Shown here: positions 8,908-18,248 of the stretch, piece after piece
Numbering within the stretch: the stretch's first letter is position 1
Layout: every line of letters begins with the position of its first letter
NCBI RefSeq assembly: GCF_002237755.1
Contig: NZ_MWSJ01000007.1
Coordinates: 1-64,000 of the forward strand
Origin: Lysinibacillus sp. KCTC 33748
Lineage (GTDB): Bacteria > Bacillota > Bacilli > Bacillales_A > Planococcaceae
Length of the DNA stretch: 64,000 bases
Reading direction: 5' to 3'
The notes under the pieces: generated by a model
What the model was told of the DNA's origin: nothing
What the model saw: the letters and a program-made list of their open reading frames with translations, nothing else
Databases searched by the model: none
Translations under genes and position numbers: made by a program

Positions 8908-8985
8908 TCAATTATGCCTCGGCATAATCCGAAGGCTTTAACTTTTTCAGTAAGTGTTTGGACACCGGTTGAAAGAAGTTAATTA
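8908..8985. repeat. Family B repeat, copy 2 (core plus tail)
   Basis: CAATTATGCCTCGGCATAAT is followed by CCGAAGGCTT and a tail with TTCAGTAAGTGTTTGGACAC. The central hairpins of copies 1 and 3 are missing. It lies between the 3' end of dnaI and the T-box transcript. Confidence 0.75.
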
Positions 8986-9034
8986 TTATATGTGACAGTA
9001 TACGCTCGATTGTCATAAAATGCAACTGCCAATC

Positions 9035-9979
9035 TTACAGACGTCTATTTTGCCCGCCCATTTTAATCGGCTCTGTCAAGGCTTTAATACGTTCCATAAC
9101 ACGCCCAGCCTTCACGACTTCTATGTCACCTTTTTGTGACTGTGCTAAATGATGCTCCAACTCATCGTAATTAAAATTAGATGTAATGAATGTTGGCAAT
9201 TGCTCTGCCATGCGGTAATGGAAAATAGTTCCCAAAATTTCATCTCGCGTCCAAGCAGTCATTGTTTCGGCTCCTAAATCATCAAGCATTAGCACTGGTG
9301 CCTTTTTCACATAGTCTATTTTTTCATTCAATGTGTTATCGCCAATTGCATTTTTCATTTCTCGTAAAAATTCAGGTACGAAAACTACAACTGACTTTAC
9401 TTTAGCTTTCGCAAGTTCATTAGCTAATGCGCCTAGCACAAAAGATTTCCCCACTCCAAATTGACCATATAAATAAAAGCCTTTAGCAGGCAAATCCCCT
9501 GTATCTAGTACATTTTGAACAAAATCAGTCGCACGGTTTGCAATGTCAACACGTGTATGATCATCAATAAATAAATCACTGATAGTAGCTTGTAGCACAT
9601 CCTTTGGCATATGCATACTTGCTATCATATTAGCAACATCACGGCGCTCATCTTCACGTATCTTTTGCTCGCATTGTACATAATCAATTTCAACAGTACT
9701 CCTTACTACACGTAAAGTAGGTAAAAAACCTTTTAAGTAATTTGTACAATTTTCTGTATTGTCACAGCCACAACAGACTGTAGATTGACTAATAAATTCA
9801 TGAAGCTTCGGTAAATTACGTTCAACCGCATCATAGCTTAACTCATCCATATGCTCAGCTAAAAACTCTTGCACACGAGGGTTTTCTAATATTTCTTTAC
9901 GCATCGCTTCATATCGTTCTTGAAATGATGGTACCTTAATTGCTCTTTTCAATGGTCCATTAATCGGTTCGATTGTCAT
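9035..9979 (-). CDS. dnaI: Primosomal protein DnaI (helicase loader ATPase)
   Basis: 314 residues. The N-terminal domain carries a Cys-rich zinc element (CCGCDNTENC, about residues 68-77) that contacts the replicative helicase. The C-terminal AAA+ domain has Walker A GQFGVGKSF and Walker B VLMLDDLGAE, with sensor segment FITSNFNYDEL. In Gram-positives DnaI loads the DnaC-type helicase at oriC together with DnaB and DnaD. The start ATG overlaps the dnaB stop by 4 bp (ATGA), implying translational coupling. The order nrdR-dnaB-dnaI is conserved in Bacillus. Confidence 0.96.
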   Translation of the reverse strand: MTIEPINGPLKRAIKVPSFQERYEAMRKEILENPRVQEFLAEHMDELSYDAVERNLPKLHEFISQSTVCCGCDNTENCTNYLKGFLPTLRVVRSTVEIDYVQCEQKIREDERRDVANMIASMHMPKDVLQATISDLFIDDHTRVDIANRATDFVQNVLDTGDLPAKGFYLYGQFGVGKSFVLGALANELAKAKVKSVVVFVPEFLREMKNAIGDNTLNEKIDYVKKAPVLMLDDLGAETMTAWTRDEILGTIFHYRMAEQLPTFITSNFNYDELEHHLAQSQKGDIEVVKAGRVMERIKALTEPIKMGGQNRRL

Positions 9980-11358
9980 TCACCTACCTTATTTTGAATA
10001 TTACCTAATTTTTCTAGTATCTTTTGTCTTTCCTTTTCAAAATCAGTAGCGCCAGTATTTGGTGTATCTTTTAATACTTCCTCTGATTTTTCATTACGCT
10101 TATAAAACCAATCCGGTACTTTTTCCTCTCGGCGATTTTTTGTGTAAGAGTTCTTTTTTGCCGAAGACTGAGGTTTATTTTTCCACGTAGTGTACTTATC
10201 ATGTTCTTTACGTGCTAGCTCCATTGCTTCTTTTGCTGTTTGAATATTTTTACGTACCCAATGATCCGCAATCGTTTCCACATATTTCTTAGGTAGCTTC
10301 ATATCAGTTGTTAGCATTACATATTCCAGAAGAGCATTAACAACCCCTACCGGCATTCCATGCTGGACAATTAAACTCTCTGCAAGCTGTACGGAGGTCT
10401 GTAGCGGTTCTTTGCCATTATTGATATCTCGCAATACTTGCACTGGGGGAGTCGTCTCTAAATATTGCTGAAGCTCCTGGTCCTTTGTTTTTTGGCCCGG
10501 TTCTTCTACGGATGACGTCTCAGTCACTCTAGCAAGCTTTGGTGGTTCCTTTGATACCGTTAGCTTATAAAAATCCGCAGCGGCCTTACGTAAACGTTCC
10601 AATGAAATGCCTAGATCATCATCTAATGCCAGAATTACTACCTTTTGCATATCGAGTGCCGTTAAGCGATATAAAAATGCTAATTTCGCTATTGTTTCGC
10701 GCACCTCAAATGTAAGTAGGCTTGCCGGGACTAGTTGCTCCGATAAGCCCGCTTGCAGCAGTTCAAAGTCAAACTGGTCAAAATAAAACGGATATATCTT
10801 TTGCTGTGTGTCCTTACGACTAGTATCTACTTGTAAATCATCTGGAATCCTTGTACTTACAGGCTTAAAAACATCTATGAAGGCACGCGATACATCTTTA
10901 AATTCTGCATCTCTTGTAGATGGAATAAAACGCTGACGTAACTTCCGATAAGCTTGCTCCCCGATTTTACTAAATAGAAACATCGACAGCAGTGGGTCTT
11001 TCATAAAACTATCCGCATCAAGTGGACGTATCAGCTCATATAAAAAGCTTCGCTCGCCATCATCCTCTTTTTTCCATGTACGTAACAGGCCAATTGCTTC
11101 AAGCGCAATACGTGCCTCAAATACTTTGCCAATAGGAAGACCTAACACATTCATTAAATAATAATGTGTCATTTGCTGCTTTGGCATTTGCTCAGCCTCT
11201 GCCCATAATGTTAAATAAAGGCTGATTGGTTCCGCTCCAATTAAAGGCTGATAAAAAAGCGTTACTAATTGACGTTCCTGCGTAGAAAGTGCATGAGGTA
11301 GACGAATGTCAAAAGAATCAGCAGGCTGTAATTCCTTATACAAATGGATCAACGTCAT
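9976..11358 (-). CDS. dnaB: Replication initiation and membrane attachment protein DnaB
   Basis: 460 residues. It has the Gram-positive DnaB/DnaD organisation: an N-terminal winged-helix region (about 1-130), a mid region, and a C-terminal DnaD-like segment with GMPVGVVNALLEYVMLTT and YVETIADHWVRKNIQTAKEA. It helps DnaD and DnaI load the helicase and links the origin to the membrane. It lies 15 bp after nrdR. The start is slightly uncertain: AGAGAGGGGA abuts the ATG, while a TTG two codons on has better spacing. The tail beyond about residue 400 is charged and probably disordered. Confidence 0.95.
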   Translation of the reverse strand: MTLIHLYKELQPADSFDIRLPHALSTQERQLVTLFYQPLIGAEPISLYLTLWAEAEQMPKQQMTHYYLMNVLGLPIGKVFEARIALEAIGLLRTWKKEDDGERSFLYELIRPLDADSFMKDPLLSMFLFSKIGEQAYRKLRQRFIPSTRDAEFKDVSRAFIDVFKPVSTRIPDDLQVDTSRKDTQQKIYPFYFDQFDFELLQAGLSEQLVPASLLTFEVRETIAKLAFLYRLTALDMQKVVILALDDDLGISLERLRKAAADFYKLTVSKEPPKLARVTETSSVEEPGQKTKDQELQQYLETTPPVQVLRDINNGKEPLQTSVQLAESLIVQHGMPVGVVNALLEYVMLTTDMKLPKKYVETIADHWVRKNIQTAKEAMELARKEHDKYTTWKNKPQSSAKKNSYTKNRREEKVPDWFYKRNEKSEEVLKDTPNTGATDFEKERQKILEKLGNIQNKVGE

Positions 11359-11373
11359 TCCCCTCTCTATTTC

Positions 11374-11844
11374 CTATAATTTCTGCTCTGTTTGACGTTG
11401 GATAATTTCTTTAATTTCTTCAATAAAGACATTGATATCCTTAAATTGACGGTAAACCGATGCAAAGCGCACATACGCAACCTCATCGATTTTCGCTAAG
11501 CGATCCATTACCATTTCTCCTACATCCTCAGATCGGACTTCAGCATTCCCAATACGGCGAAGATCTTTTTCAATAGACATTACTAGTCCTTCAAGTACTT
11601 CAAGAGAAACAGGACGTTTTTCGCAAGCACGAATAAGTCCACGAAGTACCTTTTCACGGCTAAATTCTTCTCGTGAACCCTCTTTTTTCACTACAACTAA
11701 CGGTGTCTCTTCAATTTTTTCAAACGTTGTAAATCGGAAGCCACATGACTCACATTCACGACGTCTACGAATTTCTTTATTATCATCAACTGGCCTCGAA
11801 TCCACAACACGCGTTCCGTTAAATTGGCAAGATGGACATCTCAT
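11374..11844 (-). CDS. nrdR: Transcriptional repressor NrdR
   Basis: 156 residues. The N-terminal zinc ribbon has Cys pairs at 3/6 and about 31/34 (MRCPSCQF and CESCGFRF). The ATP-cone domain starts around residue 49 with [20 protein letters not shown]. NrdR senses ATP/dATP and represses ribonucleotide reductase genes. No nrd genes occur here, so it acts in trans. First gene of the nrdR-dnaB-dnaI operon; an extended -10 (TGTTATAAT) lies about 40 bp upstream. Confidence 0.97.
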   Translation of the reverse strand: MRCPSCQFNGTRVVDSRPVDDNKEIRRRRECESCGFRFTTFEKIEETPLVVVKKEGSREEFSREKVLRGLIRACEKRPVSLEVLEGLVMSIEKDLRRIGNAEVRSEDVGEMVMDRLAKIDEVAYVRFASVYRQFKDINVFIEEIKEIIQRQTEQKL

Positions 11845-11986
11845 ATAATTACTCTCCTGATTTCACAACAATTTAGTATTTCTATTATAACAAATTTCCT
11901 ATGTATAAGAAAAGCGCATTGACGATAGTGTGCTCATGATAAGCCTTGAAAGCAGAAAGTACAAGCATAGATTTTACAATCTAATA

Positions 11987-12024
11987 CAAAAAGCACATTG
12001 AAATCACTCGGATTTCAATGTGCT
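11987..12024 (-). terminator. Terminator of gapB
   Basis: Minus strand: AGCACATTGAAATC, loop CGAGT, GATTTCAATGTGCT, then TTTTTG. It starts about 16 bp past the gapB stop. Confidence 0.85.
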
Positions 12025-12040
12025 CAACATATTTGCTTGA

Positions 12041-13063
12041 TTATGCATTAACCGTTTCTAATGCTTTTGCCACTTTTTTCACAAGATCTACAACGCGTGC
12101 TGAATAACCCCACTCATTGTCGTACCAAGCAAGCACTTTCACTTTGCGGTCACCCAATACCATTGTAGAAAGTCCATCTACTGTTGAAGAGTAAGTTGTT
12201 GTATTGTAATCAGAAGATACTAGAGGCTCAACTGAGAAGTTTAAAATGCCTTTCATTGGACCTTCAGTAGCTGCCTTAACGAATGCAGCATTGATAGAAT
12301 CTACAGTTACATCAGTATTTAAATCAACTACTAGGTCAACTAATGATACGTTTGGTGTTGGAACACGAAGTGCCATACCATGAATTTTGCCTTCTAATTC
12401 CGGTAACACTAATTTCAATGCTTTTGCAGCACCTGTAGATGTTGGAATGATAGACTGTGCGCAACCACGTGCACGACGTAAATCTTTATGCGGATTGTCT
12501 AAATTCTTTTGGTCATTTGTATAAGCGTGAACTGTTGTCATTAAACCGTTTTCGATACCAAATGTGTCATTTAATACTTTAGCAACTGGTGCTAAGCAGT
12601 TTGTTGTACAAGAAGCATTTGAAATAACATCATGTTTTGTGATATCAAGTTTCTCATCATTTACACCTAAAACAATTGTTACGTCCTCGTTTTTACCAGG
12701 TGCAGTTAAGATAACTTTCTTTGCGCCTGCTTCTAAGTGCATTGCTGCTTTTTCACGATCATTAAATTTACCAGTTGCTTCAATAACAATATCCACACCC
12801 ATTGTTGCCCATGGTAATTTTAATGGGTCGCGTTCACTAATAATTTGAACACGTTTACCATTTACAATTAAAGCATCGCCTGCAGGCTCCACTGAACCCT
12901 CGAACGTTCCATGATTTGTGTCATACTTTATCAAATGTGCTAACGTTTCAGCTGGGTAGCTGGCGTTAATTGCAACGATATTTAAACTTTCTTGTACGAT
13001 CGCTTGGCGGAAAACCATACGTCCGATACGTCCGAAACCATTAATAGCAACTGATACTGTCAT
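12041..13063 (-). CDS. gapB: Glyceraldehyde-3-phosphate dehydrogenase, gluconeogenic GapB type
   Basis: 340 residues. Rossmann motif INGFGRIGRMVFR and catalytic SNASCTTNC are clear. After beta-2 the sequence reads AINASYPAETLAHLIKYD, without the acidic residue that selects NAD, as in the NADP-preferring GapB enzymes. GapB oxidises or reduces GAP/1,3-bisphosphoglycerate in the gluconeogenic direction. The neighbours nrdR (downstream) and coaE (upstream) fit B. subtilis, although speD and ytaF of that species are absent. A CcpN-like box lies at 13120-13130. Good GGAGG site before the ATG. Confidence 0.95.
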   Translation of the reverse strand: MTVSVAINGFGRIGRMVFRQAIVQESLNIVAINASYPAETLAHLIKYDTNHGTFEGSVEPAGDALIVNGKRVQIISERDPLKLPWATMGVDIVIEATGKFNDREKAAMHLEAGAKKVILTAPGKNEDVTIVLGVNDEKLDITKHDVISNASCTTNCLAPVAKVLNDTFGIENGLMTTVHAYTNDQKNLDNPHKDLRRARGCAQSIIPTSTGAAKALKLVLPELEGKIHGMALRVPTPNVSLVDLVVDLNTDVTVDSINAAFVKAATEGPMKGILNFSVEPLVSSDYNTTTYSSTVDGLSTMVLGDRKVKVLAWYDNEWGYSARVVDLVKKVAKALETVNA

Positions 13064-13119
13064 TTATAAAATCCTCCTGTGAGTGCAAACTCAGATTAAT
13101 TATATACTTTATGGTGATT

Positions 13120-13130
13120 AGTATAACACA
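13120..13130 (-). promoter_or_regulatory. Candidate CcpN operator upstream of gapB
   Basis: Minus strand TGTGTTATACT agrees at every position with the CcpN consensus TRTGHYATAYW known for B. subtilis gapB and pckA. It lies about 60 bp upstream of the start, next to a TATAAT at about 13100. Short motif, so moderate confidence. Confidence 0.45.
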
Positions 13131-13230
13131 ATTTCAAAAAAGATGAACATTATATATTCATAATATTAAAGTTCTTATTTTCTGAAAAATAAAATCGCCT
13201 AAATTAGTCCTTATTATGGTATAAACTCAC

Positions 13231-13266
13231 AAAAAAATGCATAACAAAGTGTTTTTGCTATGCATT
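13231..13266 (-). terminator. Distal terminator-like hairpin upstream of gapB
   Basis: Minus strand: ATGCATAGCAAAAA, loop, TTTGTTATGCAT, then seven T residues. It resembles the hairpin right after coaE (13867-13895), with the family A elements in between. Confidence 0.65.
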
Positions 13267-13310
13267 CATAGTATTAAAAAACAAAATTGGCAAGGAAATC
13301 TCAGTGAATG

Positions 13311-13390
13311 GTATGGCTCTTTAAAGGATGATTTCCGTTCCGGGCTACTCGCTTTCGCACGAGAGTCGAGTAGCCTTCCACTCCAATCAG
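13311..13390. repeat. Family A repeat, copy 2 (short, with alternative stem)
   Basis: About 60 bp from TGATTTCCGTTCC to TTCCACTCCAATCA. The paired arms read GGCTACTCG and CGAGTAGCC instead of GGCTGGGCG and CGCCCAGCC: both sides changed together and pairing is kept. The interior is only CTTTCGCACGAGAGT. The gene-side flank TATGGCTCT is also present. Confidence 0.85.
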
Positions 13391-13502
13391 CAATAGCGTA
13401 GAATTTTTATAAATATAATTTAATGCTATAGGTAAAAAGTAAAAGTTATGCTACTCACCAAACAGAAAAAACTTATAATTGTGACGCATTAGAATACATG
13501 TA

Positions 13503-13822
13503 GATTGATTGTAGTGGGGGCTGGGCGACTCCTTGGGGAACAGCAATAGAGGAGCAAAGGCTAAAATCATCACATCCTGTGATAACGCCTTCGTGACCAA
13601 CATCCTGTCGCTGCCGCTACGTTAGCACTACGCTTTCGCACAGAAAACATTTGTTGCCCCAAGCGGCTCATCGGACGCCCCCAGGAAGCTCTGCTCTGCG
13701 CGAAAGTGAAGCGGCAGCGAATGTTTTATCTGTGCGAAAGCGAAGCGACAGCAACAACGAAGCGCCCAGCCGGAACGGAAATCACCCCCTGTTTTGCCGA
13801 AAGAGCCATACTTTATTTAATG
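13503..13822. repeat. Family A repeat, copy 3 (long, inverted orientation)
   Basis: About 320 bp, inverted relative to copy 1: it begins GATTGATTGTAGTGG and GGCTGGGCGACTCC and ends GCGCCCAGCCGG, GAACGGAAATCA and flank TTTTGCCGAAAGAGCCATAC. The interior is enlarged by modules such as CGCTTTCGCACAGAAAAC and ATCACATCCTGTGATAACG, which recur in copies 4, 5, 6 and 8. Confidence 0.88.
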
Positions 13823-13866
13823 TGACACCTTATTTTCAATGACTTAATAGTTTTTAACAATATGAA

Positions 13867-13895
13867 ATGCGTAGCAATATGGCATTGCTACGCAT
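13867..13895 (-). terminator. Stem-loop directly after coaE
   Basis: Arms ATGCGTAGCAAT and ATTGCTACGCAT are perfect 12-bp complements around a 5-base loop, 28 bp past the coaE stop. The following T tract on the minus strand is weak (TTTCAT). Confidence 0.7.
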
Positions 13896-13922
13896 CGAAT
13901 GATTTTACAGATTTTTAATTAA

Positions 13923-14516
13923 TTATAATACGTCCCAAGATGTCAGGATTTTTTTCAGTTGGTGCTCTGTTTGTTCTAAATTTTCATTGTTGTAAATAAC
14001 CGCATGGGCACCTTTTTCTTTGACTGACATTGGTAACTGAGAATGCATTCGTGCTAGTGCATCCTCCTTTGATAAGTTGTTACGCTCCATTAATCGACGG
14101 AGCTGTACCTCTTCACTAACCGATACCACGATAATGTGCTCGACAAAATGCTGTAATTTATTTTCAAATAAAAGTGGAATATCCATCACAACATGCTTTT
14201 CTCCGGCATCTATATACGCATCGCGCTGGCGTAACATTTCCTTGCGAATAGCAGGATGCATCATATCATTTAACATTTTACGCTTAACAGGCTCGTGAAA
14301 AATAATATCGCCAAGCTTAGCACGATTTAAACTCCCGTCTTCTAGCAATATATCTTGTCCAAAATTTTCAACAATTAGCTTTAAAGTCTCCGTTCCTGGT
14401 TCAACAACATCACGCGCTACAATATCTGCATCGACAATTGGTAAACCAAGTGCTGTCATCATTTTTACTACTGTACTTTTTCCGCTCGCTATACTTCCTG
14501 TTAATCCGATAATCAT
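13923..14516 (-). CDS. coaE: Dephospho-CoA kinase
   Basis: 197 residues. P-loop GLTGSIASGKSTVV at the N-terminus, DADIVARDVVEPG, and the lid/core segments VVMDIPLLFE and VVSVSEEVQLRRLMERN. It phosphorylates dephospho-CoA, the last step of CoA synthesis. The ATG at 14516 has AAAGGGGA upstream and matches the family start; an ATG 18 codons earlier lies within mutM. It follows mutM by 13 bp in a polA-mutM-coaE operon, without the ytaF gene found in B. subtilis. Confidence 0.96.
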   Translation of the reverse strand: MIIGLTGSIASGKSTVVKMMTALGLPIVDADIVARDVVEPGTETLKLIVENFGQDILLEDGSLNRAKLGDIIFHEPVKRKMLNDMMHPAIRKEMLRQRDAYIDAGEKHVVMDIPLLFENKLQHFVEHIIVVSVSEEVQLRRLMERNNLSKEDALARMHSQLPMSVKEKGAHAVIYNNENLEQTEHQLKKILTSWDVL

Positions 14517-14529
14517 AGTTAAATCCCCT

Positions 14530-15402
14530 TTAATGTTGACAATTTGGGCAAAAGACTGATGTGCGCCCACCTATCGTCATTTGGCTCGTTGCAGTTCCAC
14601 ACGTTGGACACAACTTCTTCCCATACATTTGCAGTCGATTCTGCATACTTCCAGCCTCACCATTTATATTACGATAATCTGAAATTGTTGAACCGCCTGC
14701 TTCAATGCTTTGGCGTAAAATAGCGACAATCGCCTCGAACAATTCACGTTTACGCTTTTCACTAATGCGGTTCATTGTACGGGCCGGATGAATTTTTTGC
14801 GCAAATAATGCTTCTGTTGCGTAAATATTACCACAGCCCGAAATGACTTGCCCATCCATAATTACATCTTTAACGGCCTTTTTCTCATATTTCGGCAACT
14901 TTGATTTCGCAATAAAATAATCACATGCTATTTCATCGAATGGCTCTGGTGCCATTTTTGTTAATGGTGCATGTTCCTCAATTTTTGTTAGAAAACGTAG
15001 TTCACCAAAGCGGCGTATATCTGAATAAATTAAATAGCCACCATCTACCATTTGAAATGTAGCATGAATATGCTTTTTAAATTTCACCTCTTGGATTTCC
15101 TCAGGCGAATTTACCACAAACCAAGCACCTGTCATCCCTAAATGACTAACAAGCACATAAGGGACATCTTCCTTCAGTAAATGAAAGAAGATGTATTTTG
15201 CTCGTCGTTCTATTGTTGTAATCGTCATTTGAGACAACGATATTTCAAATGCATCAGGCTCGGCTTGCTTCACGATACATTGCTTTCCTTCCCCAAAGGA
15301 AAAACGAATAATTTCAGATAGTTGAACTTGTTGAATTGTCCGCCCTTCAATTTTAGGTTTTAATGCCTGGACGACACCTTCAACCTCTGGTAATTCAGGC
15401 AT
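14530..15402 (-). CDS. mutM: Formamidopyrimidine-DNA glycosylase (Fpg/MutM)
   Basis: 290 residues. It starts MPELPEVEGVVQALKP, giving the catalytic Pro2 and Glu3. The helix-two-turns-helix contains the conserved SGCGNIYATEALF, and the C-terminal zinc finger has Cys pairs CPTC and CPNC flanking MTIGGRTSVF. It removes 8-oxoguanine and related lesions and nicks the strand. Located between polA (12 bp upstream) and coaE. Confidence 0.97.
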   Translation of the reverse strand: MPELPEVEGVVQALKPKIEGRTIQQVQLSEIIRFSFGEGKQCIVKQAEPDAFEISLSQMTITTIERRAKYIFFHLLKEDVPYVLVSHLGMTGAWFVVNSPEEIQEVKFKKHIHATFQMVDGGYLIYSDIRRFGELRFLTKIEEHAPLTKMAPEPFDEIACDYFIAKSKLPKYEKKAVKDVIMDGQVISGCGNIYATEALFAQKIHPARTMNRISEKRKRELFEAIVAILRQSIEAGGSTISDYRNINGEAGSMQNRLQMYGKKLCPTCGTATSQMTIGGRTSVFCPNCQH

Positions 15403-15414
15403 TTTAACCTCTCC

Positions 15415-18042
15415 TTATTTTGCTTCGTACCAAGTTGCACCGTAGTTAAAATCTACTTTTAATGGTACTGAAAGCTCGATTGCGTTCTCCATAACTTCTG
15501 GTACTATTTTTTCAAGCAATGCAATCTCCTCTTTAGGTGCTTCAAATATTAATTCATCATGCACTTGTAAAAGGATTTTTGCCTGCATATTTTCTTTTTT
15601 CAAACGAGCATCCATATCAATCATTGCCTTTTTAATAATATCAGCTGCACTTCCCTGAATTGGTGTATTCATCGCAGTACGCTCTGCAAAGCTTCGTAGA
15701 TTGAAATTCGAGCTCGTAATGTCAGGTAAATAACGACGTCTATTTAAAATCGTTGTCACAAAACCATTAAACTTCGCATCTTGGACGATATCATCCATGT
15801 ATTGTTTTACACCTGGGAAACTCGCAAAATATTTCTCGATAAATGTAGCAGCTTCCTTACGAGTAATATCCAAGTTTTGTGATAAGCCATAATCACTAAT
15901 CCCATAGACAATACCAAAGTTCACCGCTTTTGCAGCGCGACGCATATTACTATCGACCTCATCTGCTGAAACATGGAATACATCCATTGCTGTACGTGTA
16001 TGAACATCCATACCTTCACGGAAAGCTTCGACTAAATTTTTATCATTCGACATATGGGCTAATACACGCAATTCGATTTGCGAATAATCGGCAGAAAATA
16101 ATATCCAATCTTCTTTCGATGGCACAAATGCCTGACGAATTTTTCGCCCTTCTTCTAAACGAATCGGGATGTTTTGTAAATTCGGATCCGTTGAGCTTAA
16201 ACGCCCTGTAGCTGTTAACGCTTGCTGGAATCGCGTATGCACCTTACCATCCTCTTTATGGATTTCTTTTAGTAAGCCTTCGATATAAGTTGACTGTAAT
16301 TTTCCTAGCTGGCGATATAAAAGAATATGCTCAATAATCGCATGCTCTGGTTTTAATTTTTCCAATACATCCGCTGCAGTGGAATAACCTGTTTTCGTCT
16401 TTTTAATAACAGGAAGACCAAGCTTATCAAAGAGAATAACGCCTAATTGCTTTGGTGAATTAATATTGAAGGTTTCTCCTGCTTCAGCATAAATTGCTTG
16501 TTCAATAACAATTAGCTTGTCATTCAATTCCTGACCCATCTTCTCTAATGTGGCACGATTGACCGTGATCCCTTCACTTTCCATTTCCCCTAAAATAGAA
16601 GCAAGTGGAAGTTCTAAGTTTTTATAGAGCTCGAATTGTTCATTTTCCTTTAACAATGTCTCAAGCTTTGGCTGTAAAGACCACACAGCAAAGGCTTTGC
16701 GGCTAGCATGCTCAGCAAGTGCATCTATAGCTGGTATAGCTCGTTTCGCGCCTTTACCATAAACAGCCTCATTTGCCTGCACATTGCGATAGCCCAGTTC
16801 TTTTGCAAGAGTTGCCACATCATCTCCACTTAGCGCAGGGTTATTAATATAAGAAGCAAGCAATAAGTCAAATTCCACACCAGCTAAACGTATTCCCGCA
16901 CGTTTTAACGCAGCTTGAGATGCTTTTGAATCAGACATGTACTTTATTTTAGTAGCATCTTCTAACCAGAGACGAAGAACATCTGATTTAGCCGCAAGAT
17001 CAAAAGGCACGTACATTGTTTTCTCTCCATCTGTTAATGCAATACCTAGTTGCTGGCAAGTATGATAATGCTCGTCCTCTAACTCCAAGTGCACTGCCAT
17101 TACATCTTTTAAATGCTCTTGCTTTACTTCTTCCACAATTTCATAGTCAAAAGGTGCCTGTTCCTCTTCTTGGACAGTAAAATCACTTTTTTCTAGTAGT
17201 GATTTAAAACCAAGCTCTTGCCACACACTAATTAATTCTTCCTCATTCGGACCATTGTAAGCAAGATCAGAAAGCGTTATATCAATCGGCGCTTTTGTAA
17301 AAATAGTAGCTAGCTTTTTACTCATTAGTGCCTGTTCTTCATTGGCAACTAATTTTTCTTTCATTTTAGAAGCCTTCACCGTATCCATTGCCGCATAAAG
17401 CGACTCTACTGAACCATGCTCTTTAAGTAATTTAACAGCCGTTTTTTCACCGACACCTGGTACACCAGGGATGTTATCTGAAGAATCCCCCATTAAACCT
17501 TTCATATCAATAATTTGTCCAGGCGTTAAGCCATATTTTTCTGCAATAAAAGCAGGTGTATTTTTTTCAATTTCAGTAATACCTTTTTTCGTAATGTATA
17601 CTGTTACTTGCTCAGTCGCGAGCTGTGTTAAGTCACGATCTCCTGATACAACGATGACATCCATATCCTGAGTCGAAGCTTCAGTGGCAAGTGTCCCTAT
17701 AATATCGTCCGCTTCGTACATTTCAAGCTCATATCGCTTAATACCATAAGCATCGATAAGCTTGCGTATATAAGGGAACTGCTCAGATAATTCTGGTGGA
17801 GTCTTTTGTCGACCACCCTTATATTCCGTAAATGTTTCATGACGGAAGGTTGTCTTACCCGCATCAAAGGCAACCAAAATTTTCGTTGGTTGCTCTTCCT
17901 CCAATATTCTTTGTAGCATCGTTGTAAAGCCGTACACTGCATTCGTATGAATTCCACTATCATTCGTTAATAATGGCAACGCGAAAAAAGCGCGATACGC
18001 TAAACTATTGCCGTCCAATAATAGCAATTTATCCTTTGTCAT
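15415..18042 (-). CDS. polA: DNA polymerase I
   Basis: 875 residues. N-terminal 5' nuclease (LLLDGNSLAYRAFFALP, GLMGDSSDNIPGVPGVGEKT), a middle 3'-5' exonuclease-like domain, and a C-terminal family A polymerase with DYSQIELRVLAH (motif A), RRAAKAVNFGIVYG (O helix) and QVHDELIFEAP (motif C). The middle domain lacks the DxE metal site (it reads VHLELEDEHY), so proofreading is probably absent, as in other Bacillus Pol I enzymes. It fills Okazaki and repair gaps. First gene of polA-mutM-coaE; good GGAGG site. Confidence 0.97.
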   Translation of the reverse strand: MTKDKLLLLDGNSLAYRAFFALPLLTNDSGIHTNAVYGFTTMLQRILEEEQPTKILVAFDAGKTTFRHETFTEYKGGRQKTPPELSEQFPYIRKLIDAYGIKRYELEMYEADDIIGTLATEASTQDMDVIVVSGDRDLTQLATEQVTVYITKKGITEIEKNTPAFIAEKYGLTPGQIIDMKGLMGDSSDNIPGVPGVGEKTAVKLLKEHGSVESLYAAMDTVKASKMKEKLVANEEQALMSKKLATIFTKAPIDITLSDLAYNGPNEEELISVWQELGFKSLLEKSDFTVQEEEQAPFDYEIVEEVKQEHLKDVMAVHLELEDEHYHTCQQLGIALTDGEKTMYVPFDLAAKSDVLRLWLEDATKIKYMSDSKASQAALKRAGIRLAGVEFDLLLASYINNPALSGDDVATLAKELGYRNVQANEAVYGKGAKRAIPAIDALAEHASRKAFAVWSLQPKLETLLKENEQFELYKNLELPLASILGEMESEGITVNRATLEKMGQELNDKLIVIEQAIYAEAGETFNINSPKQLGVILFDKLGLPVIKKTKTGYSTAADVLEKLKPEHAIIEHILLYRQLGKLQSTYIEGLLKEIHKEDGKVHTRFQQALTATGRLSSTDPNLQNIPIRLEEGRKIRQAFVPSKEDWILFSADYSQIELRVLAHMSNDKNLVEAFREGMDVHTRTAMDVFHVSADEVDSNMRRAAKAVNFGIVYGISDYGLSQNLDITRKEAATFIEKYFASFPGVKQYMDDIVQDAKFNGFVTTILNRRRYLPDITSSNFNLRSFAERTAMNTPIQGSAADIIKKAMIDMDARLKKENMQAKILLQVHDELIFEAPKEEIALLEKIVPEVMENAIELSVPLKVDFNYGATWYEAK

Positions 18043-18205
18043 GATTTTATCCTCCTGCGTTTTCGTCTTCTTAATTGTAAAACGAAAACGTATGTTTGAA
18101 AATGCCTCTTCCTTTTACTTTATCGAGAAAACAGGTATTTTACCAATCATAACGTTGAAAATCGCCAAAATTTCTACAGCAATAGATTAACGTATGTTTA
18201 ACTAC

Positions 18206-18241
18206 ACAAAAAAAAGCCAATCACTTATTGTAATTGACTTC
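18206..18241 (-). terminator. Terminator of the small membrane protein gene
   Basis: Minus strand: AGTCAATTAC, loop AATAA, GTGATTGGCT, then eight T residues; a few bases past the stop of the gene at 18249. Confidence 0.8.
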
Positions 18242-18248
18242 TCTGTCG

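Noticed and set aside
13503..13822. Possible insertion sequence carrying a transposase
   Set aside because: Only short frames without transposase motifs; the sequence is a mosaic of palindromic modules.
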